Positions 51,864 through 61,928 of a DNA stretch of 64,000 bases are shown here, one piece after another. The notes under the pieces are model-generated. The model saw nothing but the letters and a program-made list of their open reading frames with translations. It was not told where the DNA came from and made no database searches. Numbering within the stretch: the first letter of the stretch is position 1; the number at the start of each line of letters is the position of its first letter. A program made the translations under genes and the position numbers. The DNA is from Pseudomonas sp. Seg1. Its GTDB lineage: Bacteria; Pseudomonadota; Gammaproteobacteria; Pseudomonadales; Pseudomonadaceae. The DNA lies in assembly GCF_018326005.1 (NCBI RefSeq), contig NZ_AP021903.1:5135001-5199000 (forward strand). The letters are read 5' to 3'.

Positions 51864-52532
51864 TTACCTCTTGCGTAATACGTAAACCCGCCACATCGCA
51901 TAGAGCGGAATAAAGTCCAGTTGTTCCTGAATGCGGAAACCCGCCTGTTCAAATTCTTTTTCAACCGTAGCAACCGGTAACACAAAGCGATTCTGGTAGT
52001 CGCGGTTGGGACGATCCTGCTCAGCTCGTTTGCGCTTCCAGGCCTTGAAATTGCCGTCGACCCACAAAGAAACGATCACGCTGTCGCGGGTGACGCGCTC
52101 GAATTCGCGCAAAATCGCCCGGCGGTGCTCGGCTTCACCAATGTGATGCAGCAGCCGCATGCAAAAAATGCTGTCGACGGCGTTATCCGGCAAAGCGATG
52201 TCGAACGCTGAGGTGTGCAAGGGTTGTACCCGTTTCACCACGTCGGCCGGTTGAGCTTGCAGTGCCGTCTTGATCATTGACTCGGAGTTATCCGCACCGA
52301 TGATCACCCGGTTGTGCTTTTCCGCCAGCAATGGCCAGAAGCGTCCGGCACCGCAGGGTAGATCCAGCACCAGACCAGGTTCACCGGCGAGTGTCAGAGC
52401 CTTGCGGGCCAACTGCTCGTCACGCCAGTGGGACAGGCGACGGCCAAGACTTTCTTTGTGTTTGCGCAGGTACTTCTGCGCATGTTGATCGTCGTACTTT
52501 TCTGAAAAATCGAGCTTGATCGGGCCGGCCAT
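51864..52532 (-). CDS. SAM-dependent methyltransferase of the ColR-regulated envelope unit
   Basis: This 222-residue class I methyltransferase has LVLDLPCGAGRFWPLLAEKH (SAM motif I), VIIGADNSESMIKTA (motif II) and SIFCMRLLHHIGEAEHRRAI (motif IV region). It opens the operon with the InaA-type kinase and small secreted protein. A sequence that fits the ColR consensus lies 70 bases upstream. Methylation of an LPS component is inferred from the operon. AGGAG precedes the ATG; a GTG one codon earlier is also possible. Confidence 0.82.
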   Translation of the reverse strand: MAGPIKLDFSEKYDDQHAQKYLRKHKESLGRRLSHWRDEQLARKALTLAGEPGLVLDLPCGAGRFWPLLAEKHNRVIIGADNSESMIKTALQAQPADVVKRVQPLHTSAFDIALPDNAVDSIFCMRLLHHIGEAEHRRAILREFERVTRDSVIVSLWVDGNFKAWKRKRAEQDRPNRDYQNRFVLPVATVEKEFEQAGFRIQEQLDFIPLYAMWRVYVLRKR

Positions 52533-52601
52533 CACCAGGACTCCTGAGTTACTGATGACGCCACCTTAAGCAGCGGCGTGTCAGCGTCAGGTCATCCGGT
52601 T

Positions 52602-52617
52602 GTGAAAAAAATGTCAG
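52602..52617 (-). promoter_or_regulatory. Predicted ColR binding site
   Basis: Read on the minus strand the site is CTGACATTTTTTTCAC, which matches every defined position of the ColR consensus YYNASNNYTTTTTCAC as I remember it from P. putida. It lies 70 bases upstream of the methyltransferase start and in the gap behind colS. Confidence 0.75.
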
Positions 52618-52684
52618 GTAAACCGGCAAAGTATTACAGCGTTATACAGGATTTAGACAGGTTGGCGGGAGTAGCATGGAGCCA

Positions 52685-53968
52685 CTATTTGCGCCCGATA
52701 TTGCCAAGATCCACCTCGAAGCGGCAGCCATTGGGCTTCATCGTGCTCAAGCTGACCGTCCAGCCCTGGTTCTCGCAGATGCGCTGCACAAGAGACAAGC
52801 CGAGGCCCAGACCTTCTCCGCGCTTTTCACTGCCACGCACGAAAGGCTCGAACATGGCCTCGCGTTTCTCCTCGGGAATCCCCACGCCCGAATCCTCGAC
52901 CACAAAGCCATTGCCCGTCAGCGTCAGACGAATGAACCCCTGCTCGGTGTAATGGCAGGCATTGCGCAGCAGATTGCCCATCACCGCCGTCAGCAACGTA
53001 GCGTTGTAACAGTCGGCGGGAGGGTTGCCGGGCTCGAACTGCAAGGTCAGGCCTTTGCTTTCGATCGGTTCGCGCCATACGCACAGCAGGCTGTCCGCCA
53101 CTTGCGCAAGATTCTGTTGCGGCGATGCCCCGGAGTCCTCGCGTTGGGCGCGGGCCAACATCAGGAAGGTCTGCACCAGCTCACGCATTTCCTCACTGGC
53201 GCGAGCAATGCGCTCGACCTGCGAGCGACCGCGTTGATCGATCGCGGGATTCTCGAGCAGCAACTCGCAGGAGCTGGCCAACACCATCAGCGGAGTGCGC
53301 AACTCGTGGCTGACGTCGCTGGTAAACAAGCGCTCGCGAGTCAGGGCCTGACGCAATCGCCCCAGCGTGGCGTCAAACGCCACCGCCAGTTCGCCGACTT
53401 CGTCAGCCGCGTAGTCCGGTGCCAACGGTGGCGCCAGCCCCAGTAACTGATCGCGATGACGCACCTGCCGTGCCAGCCGCACCACCGGCGCCATCACTTT
53501 GCGCGCGAGCACCCAGCCGAGGAACACCGCCAACGCCAGACTGAGCACAAAGCCCACCAGCACCACGGCAAACAGCACACGCTCGCGCTCTTCAAAATCG
53601 CTTTGATCCTGCAGCAACACGTAGCGCCGACCGTCGACGATCTCGACCATCGCGTGATACGACAATTGTTCGCGGAAGACTTCGTGGAATCCGGAATCGA
53701 GGTGACGCAAATCTTTCGGCAGTTCGAAATCACCGGGCCCGCCGCTGAAATAGAACAACTGATCGGGTTCCGGACGATGGCTCCAGTCGGAGACATTGTC
53801 CATCAGCAACAGGCGCTGCAAATCGCCACCCAGCCCTGCCGAAATCAGTTTTTCCTCGACCAGGTGCACCGTTGCGACGATGCCCATCGCGAACGCCCCG
53901 GCCACCAGTGCGCTCATCAATGCAAAGGCAATGATGATCCGCTGGGAAAGGCTTTGCTTAAACTCCAT
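52685..53968 (-). CDS. colS: Sensor histidine kinase ColS
   Basis: This 427-residue kinase has a span at about residues 10-32, a short periplasmic domain and a second span at about 132-153. A HAMP domain, HisKA with FTSDVSHELRTPLMVLA and HATPase with LLRNACHYTE, EDSGVGIPEEKREAMFEPF and GLGLGLSLV follow. The periplasmic residues reported for Zn/Fe sensing by ColS are all present at the expected numbers: H35, D57, E96, H105 and the ExxE pair E126/E129. Its start overlaps the colR stop by 11 bases. It should sense excess zinc or ferric iron and adjust the outer membrane through ColR. Confidence 0.92.
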   Translation of the reverse strand: MEFKQSLSQRIIIAFALMSALVAGAFAMGIVATVHLVEEKLISAGLGGDLQRLLLMDNVSDWSHRPEPDQLFYFSGGPGDFELPKDLRHLDSGFHEVFREQLSYHAMVEIVDGRRYVLLQDQSDFEERERVLFAVVLVGFVLSLALAVFLGWVLARKVMAPVVRLARQVRHRDQLLGLAPPLAPDYAADEVGELAVAFDATLGRLRQALTRERLFTSDVSHELRTPLMVLASSCELLLENPAIDQRGRSQVERIARASEEMRELVQTFLMLARAQREDSGASPQQNLAQVADSLLCVWREPIESKGLTLQFEPGNPPADCYNATLLTAVMGNLLRNACHYTEQGFIRLTLTGNGFVVEDSGVGIPEEKREAMFEPFVRGSEKRGEGLGLGLSLVQRICENQGWTVSLSTMKPNGCRFEVDLGNIGRK

Positions 53969-54641
53969 CACGACCCTCGGCCAGGCGATAACCGACGCCG
54001 TGCACGGTGTGCAGCAATGGTTTGGCGAACGGTTTGTCGATCACTTGGCGCAATTGGTGAACGTGGCTGCGCAGGCTGTCGCTGTCCGGGCAGTCATCAC
54101 CCCACAGCGCTTCTTCGAGAATTTCCCGGCGCAGCACGTGTGGGCTCTTCTGCATCAACACCGCCAGCAACTTCAGGCCGACCGGGTTTAGTTTCAACAG
54201 CTTGCCTTCGCGGGTCACTTCCAGGGTATCGAGGTCGTAGCTCAGATCGCCGACCTGCAAGGCACGTCGACCACCGCCCTGGGCACGACGCATCACCGCT
54301 TCGATGCGCGCGGCCAGCTCGGACAAGGCAAATGGCTTGATCAGATAATCGTCAGCCCCGGACTTGAAGCCCTGCAGGCGATCGTCGAGCTGATCGCGGG
54401 CGGTGAGCATGATCACCGGGGTGTCGCGGCGGGCATCTTCGCGCAGTCGTTTGCACAGCGTGTAGCCATCAATACCAGGCAACATGATGTCGAGCACGAT
54501 CAGGTCGTAATGCTCGGTGGCCGCCAGATGCAGGCCCGACAGACCGTCCTGGGCGCAATCGACGGTGTAGCCCTTGAGCCCCAGGTAATCGGCCAGATTG
54601 GCCAGGATATCGCGGTTGTCTTCGACCAATAGAATTCGCAT
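53958..54641 (-). CDS. colR: OmpR-family response regulator ColR
   Basis: This 227-residue regulator has a receiver domain (MRILLVEDNRDILANLADYL, phospho-Asp in DLIVLDIMLPGIDGY, KPFALSELAARIEAV) and a winged-helix DNA-binding domain (SPHVLRREILEEALWGDDCP, VHQLRQVIDKPFAKPLLHTV). GAGGTG precedes the ATG. It is first in the colR-colS operon. A predicted target site lies upstream of the methyltransferase-kinase unit. Confidence 0.93.
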   Translation of the reverse strand: MRILLVEDNRDILANLADYLGLKGYTVDCAQDGLSGLHLAATEHYDLIVLDIMLPGIDGYTLCKRLREDARRDTPVIMLTARDQLDDRLQGFKSGADDYLIKPFALSELAARIEAVMRRAQGGGRRALQVGDLSYDLDTLEVTREGKLLKLNPVGLKLLAVLMQKSPHVLRREILEEALWGDDCPDSDSLRSHVHQLRQVIDKPFAKPLLHTVHGVGYRLAEGRDGV

Positions 54642-54861
54642 GGGCACCTCTTCCGTACACAGTAACGGCCGTCATGGCCCGCGCAGCTTACGGCCAAGTG
54701 TGGCTCAGGGCTAGGCGTGTGTAGGGTTGTTTATCGATAAAGATGTTCATTGCGCCAACCAACGTTTTTTTCACTTTCGGTTAACAAATCGGCGACGCCA
54801 TCGCGCGCAGACTCCGCGCATTTACGCTCTTCGAATACACTTACCGACCAAGGAATTACCC

Positions 54862-55605
54862 ATGGCGTCGACCTCTGCCCGTCCCGTTTCAAGGCCGCTG
54901 AACTTCTGGTTGTGCCTGGGCATTCCCGCCGTCGCGGCGGTCATTCTGGTACTGCTCGAACTGACCGATCTGGACATGGATCTGGCCAGGCTGTTTTACG
55001 ACCCAGTCGCGGGCGACTTCATCGGTCGCCACAGTTTCTTCCTGGAGGACATCCTGCATGACCGCGCCAAGCAGGTGGTGATTGCGTTCTCGGTGTTCGC
55101 CATCCTCGGTTTCATCGGTGCGTTCTTCATCGACCGGCTCAAACCGTTCAAGCGCGAACTCGGCTGCCTGGTGCTGTCGCTGGGGCTGGCGACTTCGTTC
55201 GTTACACCGGTCAAAGCCGTGACTGCGGTGCAATGCCCATGGAGCCTTGAGCAGTTCGGCGGCCATGAGACCTACAGCAAACTGCTCGATCATCGCCCGC
55301 CTACCGACAAGCCCGGCCGTTGCTGGCCTGGAGGTCATGCCGCGACCGGCTTCACGTTGTTTGCGCTGTTTTTCGTGCTGCGTGATCGCCGTCCGCGTCT
55401 GGCGCGACAGGCGTTTGTTTTTGCGTTTGCGTTGGGTTCGGTGTTTTCGATCAGCCGGATGATGCAGGGTGCGCACTTCTTTTCGCACAACGTGTGGACG
55501 GCGATTTTCTGCTGGCTGATTTGTCTGGGGTCGTATTACTGGGTGTTGTACCGCCCGGCGGTGAAGGCTGAGGCGGTGGTAAAAGCACAACCAGTCAGCG
55601 TCTGA
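54862..55605 (+). CDS. PAP2-family membrane phosphatase
   Basis: This 247-residue protein has about six spans. Phosphatase motif 2 appears as PGGH (156-159, usual PSGH) and motif 3 as SRMMQGAHFFSH (S198, R199, H205; H209 where many PAP2 enzymes have Asp). The motif 1 region, KAVTAVQCPW (from K118), has Cys where Arg is usual. It is divergent from colR, with 220 bases between starts. PAP2 enzymes near ColRS can act on lipid A or undecaprenyl phosphates; the substrate here is not known. AAGGA precedes the ATG. Confidence 0.8.
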   Translation: MASTSARPVSRPLNFWLCLGIPAVAAVILVLLELTDLDMDLARLFYDPVAGDFIGRHSFFLEDILHDRAKQVVIAFSVFAILGFIGAFFIDRLKPFKRELGCLVLSLGLATSFVTPVKAVTAVQCPWSLEQFGGHETYSKLLDHRPPTDKPGRCWPGGHAATGFTLFALFFVLRDRRPRLARQAFVFAFALGSVFSISRMMQGAHFFSHNVWTAIFCWLICLGSYYWVLYRPAVKAEAVVKAQPVSV

Positions 55606-55613
55606 GCTGACGC

Positions 55614-55810
55614 TATCGCTGGCAAGCCAGCTCCCACAGGATTCACTGCTGCCCACAACATCTGTGATCACTGGCAATCCCTGTGAAAGCCAGGCTTGCC
55701 AGCGATGGCCGCACTTCGGTCTCCCACAGGATTCACTGCTGCCCACAACATCTGTGATCACTGCCAATCCCTGTGGGAGCCTGGCTTGCCAGCGATGGCC
55801 GCACCTCGGT
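55614..55810 (+). repeat. REP array with a 90-bp tandem duplication
   Basis: One REP copy (55614-55640) is followed by an inverted copy near 55689-55706. The block 55631-55720 is then repeated at 55721-55810 with about five substitutions. This gives three REP units where other loci have two. Confidence 0.9.
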
Positions 55811-55840
55811 CTTGAGCAGCATCAATTCGAAGGCAATAAA

Positions 55841-55870
55841 AAACCCCGCTGGCTTTCGCCAGCGGGGTTT
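55841..55870 (-). terminator. Rho-independent terminator of groEL
   Basis: AAACCCCGCTGGC-TTTC-GCCAGCGGGGTTT, with a T run on the minus strand. Confidence 0.93.
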
Positions 55871-55893
55871 TGCGTTACGGGGGTAAGGCTGGC

Positions 55894-57552
<1,659 letters not shown>

Positions 57553-57589
57553 TTAAATACTTTGTAGTAGCGGGAAAATGAGCGGGAAA

Positions 57590-57883
57590 TCAGCCTTCCA
57601 GTACGGCGAGAATCTCGTTCTCAGCCATTACCAGCAGGTCTTCGCCGTCGACTTTCACAGTGTTGCTGCCGGAGTAAGGACCGAACACAACCTTGTCGCC
57701 GACTTTAACGGCCAGCGCACGCACTTCACCGTTTTCCAGAGTCTTGCCTGGGCCTGCAGCGACAATCACACCGTGGTTGGCTTTTTCAGCAGCCGAACCT
57801 GGCAGGACGATACCGCCAGCGGTTTTCTTTTCTTCTTCGCTGCGACGGATAACGACGCGGTCATGCAGAGGACGAAGCTTCAT
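57590..57883 (-). CDS. groES: Co-chaperonin GroES
   Basis: This 97-residue protein forms the heptameric lid. It begins [20 protein letters not shown], has the mobile loop around [19 protein letters not shown] and the conserved [21 protein letters not shown] precedes the ATG on the minus strand. It is first in the groESL operon. Confidence 0.98.
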   Translation of the reverse strand: MKLRPLHDRVVIRRSEEEKKTAGGIVLPGSAAEKANHGVIVAAGPGKTLENGEVRALAVKVGDKVVFGPYSGSNTVKVDGEDLLVMAENEILAVLEG

Positions 57884-58026
57884 TGTCGATCTCTCCTAAT
57901 TGTGGTTTTCATCGGCCGGTGTAGTCCCGGCGGGTTTAACAAATCCGGCCTGCGCCGGTTGCGATTCGTCGAGCGAACCGCGGAAGTCTGTCCGACTCGA
58001 ATGTCGGAAACCTTTCGGTGACCGTT

Positions 58027-58056
58027 ACATAGGGGCGCATAAGCTTATTACAAGGG
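58027..58056 (-). promoter_or_regulatory. Predicted heat-shock (sigma-32) promoter of groESL
   Basis: On the minus strand, CCCTTGTAA (58048-58056) and CCCCTATGT (58027-58035) are separated by 12 bases, close to the sigma-32 pattern CTTGAAA-N11-16-CCCCATNT. It lies about 145 bases upstream of groES. No CIRCE inverted repeat is present. Confidence 0.6.
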
Positions 58057-58108
58057 CGAGGCTAAAATTTTTTCGCGAATGTTGATCACAAAAGCAGCCC
58101 ATAAACGA

Positions 58109-58132
58109 ACACGGCACCCGAAGGTGCCGTGT
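58109..58132 (-). terminator. Hairpin after fxsA
   Basis: ACACGGCACC-CGAA-GGTGCCGTGT has a 10-bp stem; on the minus strand it is followed by a weak T-rich stretch (TCGTTTATG). It separates fxsA from the groESL promoter. Confidence 0.7.
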
Positions 58133-58143
58133 CATTGAACAGG

Positions 58144-58620
58144 TTATTTGCTGTCGCGATGTTCGAACTCACCTTCGATCACATCACCCTCGCGGCCTAG
58201 AGGCTGGCGCGGTGCAGGACCGCCACGGGGTTGCAGGTCGTCGGCAAATGCACGCTGGCGCATGGCCTGATCTTCGGCGCGCTGGCGCATCTTGTTCGCC
58301 AGTAGACGACGGGTGAACGGCAGCAACATCACCAGACCGACCACATCGCTGATGAAACCCGGCAGGATCAGCAAGCCACCCGCCAGTGCCAGCATCAGGC
58401 CTTCAAGCATGGTTTGCGCAGGCAGCTCGCCGCGGTTCAGGCTTTCCCGGGCACGCAGTGCCGTGGCCAGACCGGCGACGCGCAGCACGAACACACCGAA
58501 CATCGAGCCGAGAATGATCAGCAGCAGGGCCGGGAAAAACCCGATAGCCCCTGCCACTTTGACGAATACGAAGAGCTCCAGCACCGGAAACAGCAGAAAG
58601 AGCAACAAAAAAGGGCGCAT
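58144..58620 (-). CDS. fxsA: FxsA-family membrane protein
   Basis: This 158-residue protein has two to four spans (MRPFLLLFLLFPVLELFVFV; FFPALLLIILGSMFGVFVLR; MLEGLMLALAGGLLILPGFI) and the FxsA motif PGFISDVVGLVMLLPFTR, then a charged cytoplasmic tail. E. coli FxsA counters F-plasmid exclusion of phage T7; its normal role is unclear. AGGA at seven bases supports the ATG; a TTG one codon earlier is possible. Placement beside groESL is conserved in pseudomonads. Confidence 0.9.
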   Translation of the reverse strand: MRPFLLLFLLFPVLELFVFVKVAGAIGFFPALLLIILGSMFGVFVLRVAGLATALRARESLNRGELPAQTMLEGLMLALAGGLLILPGFISDVVGLVMLLPFTRRLLANKMRQRAEDQAMRQRAFADDLQPRGGPAPRQPLGREGDVIEGEFEHRDSK

Positions 58621-58685
58621 CAAAATTTCCTCAACGCAAGAAATGCCTTGCAGTAAGCCTTAGATGACGTCGCCCTTTCGTGAAT

Positions 58686-59417
58686 TCAAGCGTCGGCCAC
58701 TGTCTTTTTTGGCCAGACCTCAGCGTGAGCCAGAGAAACCAAGGCTTCGCGCACTTGTATCGGCGTATGACAAGGCGCTTGAAACGGCAACCAGTAGAGC
58801 GCCTGACCGATGCGCAGGTGCATACCTTCAGTGTCGATCCCGGCCAGTTGCGCCGGTACGGTTTTCGGCAGGCCGGCCAGGTCGACGTAATGCGCGATGG
58901 CTTTGGCATGGTCGCTGTTCATGTGCTCGACCATGCTGATTTCAGCTTTGCCGGCGAACGGATTGGCCAGGGTCAACTGATCGATCCAGTGAATCGCGCC
59001 GAAACCGCCAATGTAACGATGACGCACAGGCTTCAACACCCAGAAATCGAAATCGTGGGCCTTGTGGTAGTTCTGTGAATCCGGGAAATAGCGGTAGTAG
59101 CGCTCGGCGGCGGCTTCAATGGCAGCGGCGTCTTCGAGTTTTTCGGCTTCGGCCAGATAGGTCAGGCGACCAACGGCTTGCACGTCATCGGCCTCGCGCT
59201 CACCCACCAGCATCGAGCATTTCGGGTCTTTTTGCAGATTATGGGTGTGCTGGGCGATGCGGCTGATCAGGATCAGCGGCCGACCCTGCTCGTCCAGGCA
59301 ATAAGGCACGACGGAGCCAAAGGGAAAACCGGGCATCGATTTGGAGTGGGTCGACAGCACTCCGCGGTATTCCTTGAGAAGCAATTCTCGGGCATTCTTG
59401 GCCACTTCAACGCTCAA
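58686..59417 (-). CDS. HugZ-like pyridoxamine-oxidase-fold protein
   Basis: This 243-residue protein has an N-terminal split-barrel (FPFGSVVPYCLDEQGRPLIL, SRIAQHTHNLQKDPKCSMLV) and a C-terminal DUF2470 domain (AEISMVEHMNSDHAKAIAHY), the architecture of HugZ/HutZ heme-utilisation proteins. AAGGAG lies seven bases before a TTG, so translation most likely starts at that TTG (M-SVEVAKNARELL); the next in-frame ATG is deep inside the domain. Heme binding or degradation is inferred from the family. It is divergent from the SDR gene. Confidence 0.82.
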   Translation of the reverse strand: MSVEVAKNARELLLKEYRGVLSTHSKSMPGFPFGSVVPYCLDEQGRPLILISRIAQHTHNLQKDPKCSMLVGEREADDVQAVGRLTYLAEAEKLEDAAAIEAAAERYYRYFPDSQNYHKAHDFDFWVLKPVRHRYIGGFGAIHWIDQLTLANPFAGKAEISMVEHMNSDHAKAIAHYVDLAGLPKTVPAQLAGIDTEGMHLRIGQALYWLPFQAPCHTPIQVREALVSLAHAEVWPKKTVADA

Positions 59418-59577
59418 TTTATGACTCCTTAAATAGAATCCGTCGAAAAAACGGACAGGTGTGCGGGATAAGTTCCGCTCACCTTCGGGCAACTCTCATG
59501 TGCAGCCAGGCCACATCGGGCGCAGATCGAGAGGCTCTCCAAGGAAAACCACTCTGACCTGCTATCGGGGCATGCGA

Positions 59578-60336
59578 ATGCAACTCAACGACAAAGTAAT
59601 CATTATCACCGGCGGTTGCCAGGGTTTGGGCCGCTCCATGGCCGAGTATTTCGCCGGTAAAGGCGCGAAGCTGGCACTGGTCGATCTGAACCAGGAAAAA
59701 CTCGACGACGCGGTGGCCGCCTGCAAAGCCAAGGGTGTCGAGGCGCGCAGCTATCTATGCAACGTCGCCAATGAAGAACAGGTCGAGCACATGGTCGCCC
59801 AAGTGGCGGCAGATTTCGGCGCGATCCACGGTTTGATCAACAACGCCGGGATCCTGCGCGATGGCCTGCTGCTCAAGGTCAAGGACGGCGAAATGACCAA
59901 GATGAGCCTGGCCCAGTGGCAGGCGGTGATCGACGTCAACCTGACCGGCGTGTTCCTGTGCACCCGTGAAGTGGCGGCAAAAATGGTCGAGATGAAGAAC
60001 AGCGGCGCGATCATCAACATCTCGTCGATCTCCCGCGCGGGCAACGTCGGCCAGACCAACTACTCCGCCGCCAAGGCCGGTGTAGCGGCGGCGACCGTGA
60101 CCTGGGCAAAAGAGCTGGCGCGTTATGGCATTCGCGTGGCGGGCATTGCGCCGGGCTTCATCGAGACCGAGATGACCCTGGGGATGAAGCCGGAAGCGCT
60201 GGAGAAAATGACGTCGGGTATTCCGCTCAAGCGCATGGGTAAACCGGAAGAGATCGCCCATTCGGCGGCGTACATCTTCGAGAACGACTACTACACCGGG
60301 CGGATTCTGGAGATGGATGGCGGGTTGCGCATCTAA
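59578..60336 (+). CDS. Short-chain dehydrogenase, FabG-like
   Basis: This 252-residue classical SDR begins [20 protein letters not shown] (TGxxxGxG loop). It then has NNAGILRDG, the catalytic serine segment [10 protein letters not shown] and the Y-x-x-x-K pair in TNYSAAKAG, and ends [20 protein letters not shown]. An ATG six bases upstream is an alternative start. It could reduce 3-oxoacyl-ACP or a related ketone; the substrate is not evident from the sequence. Confidence 0.87.
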   Translation: MQLNDKVIIITGGCQGLGRSMAEYFAGKGAKLALVDLNQEKLDDAVAACKAKGVEARSYLCNVANEEQVEHMVAQVAADFGAIHGLINNAGILRDGLLLKVKDGEMTKMSLAQWQAVIDVNLTGVFLCTREVAAKMVEMKNSGAIINISSISRAGNVGQTNYSAAKAGVAAATVTWAKELARYGIRVAGIAPGFIETEMTLGMKPEALEKMTSGIPLKRMGKPEEIAHSAAYIFENDYYTGRILEMDGGLRI

Positions 60337-60353
60337 CATCCACCGCAAAACAA

Positions 60354-60446
60354 CTGTAGGAGTGAGCCCGCTCGCGATAGCGGATTAACATTCAACAGAA
60401 GTGTTGAATGATCGACCGCTATCGCGAGCAGGCTCACTCCTACAGG
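60354..60446 (+). repeat. REP pair, TGTAGGAGTGAGCCTGCTCG family
   Basis: Inverted copies at 60354-60383 and 60415-60446. The core also pairs with itself (CATTCAAC and GTTGAATG), giving an almost continuous hairpin between convergent genes. Confidence 0.9.
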
Positions 60447-60467
60447 ATTACCGGTGTTGCTGATGGA

Positions 60468-61562
60468 TCAATCGTCGCTGATGGTGATGTTCGGCATGGC
60501 CGGCGTTGCCGCTTCCTGCAACACAATCCGCGCGCCGACATGGCGGGCCAGTTCCTGATAGACCATGGCAATCTGGCTGTCCGGTTCGGCGATCACCGTC
60601 GGCTTGCCGCCATCGGCCTGTTCGCGGATCAACATCGACAACGGCAGCGACGCCAGCAGTTCGACGCCATATTGGGTCGCCAGCTTCTCGCCACCGCCCT
60701 CACCGAACAGATGCTCGGCATGGCCGCAGTTCGAGCAGATGTGCACGGCCATGTTTTCCACCACGCCCAGCACTGGAATGTTGACCTTGCGGAACATTTC
60801 CACGCCTTTGCGCGCATCGAGCAGTGCCAGATCTTGCGGGGTAGTGACGATCACGGCACCGGCCACCGGGACTTTCTGCGCCAGGGTCAGTTGAATGTCG
60901 CCGGTGCCTGGCGGCATGTCGATGACCAGATAATCCAGATCGCCCCACGCGGTTTGCGTAACCAGTTGCAGCAGCGCGCCGGAAACCATCGGACCACGCC
61001 AGACCATCGGCGTGTTGTCGTCGGTCAGGAAGGCCATCGACATGACTTCCACGCCGTGGGCCTTGAGTGGCACGAACCACTTCTGATCCTTGACCTCAGG
61101 GCGGGTACGCTCGGGGATGCCGAACATGATGCCCTGGCTCGGACCGTAGATATCGGCGTCGAGAATCCCGACTTTGGCGCCTTCACGAGCCAGTGCCAGC
61201 GCGAGGTTGGCCGCCGTGGTCGATTTGCCCACGCCGCCCTTGCCCGAGGCGACCGCGACCACGTTCTTGACGTTGGCCAGCCCCGGAATCTGCGCCTGGG
61301 CCTTGTGCGCGGCAATCACGCTGTTGACTTCAACCTTGGCGATCACAACGCCATCGAGGTTTTCGATGGCCAATTGCAGCAATTGTGCCCAGCCGCTTTT
61401 GAACAGACCGGCGGCGTAACCGATTTCCAGCTGAACATTGACGCGATCACCGATGATTTCGATGTTCTTCACGCAGCCGGCGCTGACCGGGTCCTGGTTC
61501 AGGTAAGGGTCGGTGTATTGGCTGAGGACGGCTTCCACCGCTGCGCGAGTGACGGCACTCAT
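60468..61562 (-). CDS. apbC: Iron-sulfur cluster carrier ATPase ApbC/Mrp
   Basis: This 364-residue P-loop protein has an N-terminal DUF59/MIP18 domain (AVTRAAVEAVLSQYTDPYLN onwards), a deviant Walker A (VASGKGGVGKSTTAANLALA) and the C-x-x-C pair in HICSNCGHAEHLFGEGGG that bridges an Fe-S cluster in the dimer. It acts as a cytoplasmic Fe-S carrier. GGAG precedes the ATG. It is divergent from metG, as in other pseudomonads. Confidence 0.93.
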   Translation of the reverse strand: MSAVTRAAVEAVLSQYTDPYLNQDPVSAGCVKNIEIIGDRVNVQLEIGYAAGLFKSGWAQLLQLAIENLDGVVIAKVEVNSVIAAHKAQAQIPGLANVKNVVAVASGKGGVGKSTTAANLALALAREGAKVGILDADIYGPSQGIMFGIPERTRPEVKDQKWFVPLKAHGVEVMSMAFLTDDNTPMVWRGPMVSGALLQLVTQTAWGDLDYLVIDMPPGTGDIQLTLAQKVPVAGAVIVTTPQDLALLDARKGVEMFRKVNIPVLGVVENMAVHICSNCGHAEHLFGEGGGEKLATQYGVELLASLPLSMLIREQADGGKPTVIAEPDSQIAMVYQELARHVGARIVLQEAATPAMPNITISDD

Positions 61563-61928
61563 GGGCAACTCCGATAACAAGACTGGGAAAAGATGGCGGG
61601 TATCGTACGCTGGACATTGATTTGAGGCGAACAGATTGCTCGAGCTGGAAAACCTTTGTGACGAGGGGATTTATCCCCGATCGGCTGCGCAGCAGTCGTG
61701 AAACCATTGAACGCGATCTGCCTGATTTACCGAATTGTCTGGTTTTGGGGCGGCTTCGCCACCCATCGGGGATAAATCCCCTCGCCACAGGGGCCCATTC
61801 ATATAGAAAGGTTTCATAGGCTGAAAATTAAGTGACTGGCGTATCCGGAAACAGGTGCACAGGGTGAAAAATATGCGCCAGCGCTTTATAGTGGCCGACC
61901 TCCGTTTCATCAAGTAGCGAAGCCCCAC
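61563..61928. other. Divergent apbC-metG intergenic region, 366 bp
   Basis: It holds an inverted repeat of the GAGGGGATTTATCCCCGAT family (arms near 61653-61700 and 61750-61792) in the middle. The two flanks, of about 90 and 135 bases, presumably carry the apbC and metG promoters. No T-box or S-box-like leader is visible. Confidence 0.7.
61653..61792 (+). repeat. Inverted repeat, GAGGGGATTTATCCCCGAT family
   Basis: Third copy of this family in the window, closely similar to the one at 46295-46431, including the inner GGCTGCGCAGCAGTCG and CGGCTTCGCC segments. Confidence 0.9.

Noticed and set aside
57884..58143. CIRCE/HrcA operator for groESL
   Set aside because: No TTAGCACTC-N9-GAGTGCTAA dyad is present; a sigma-32-type promoter explains regulation better.
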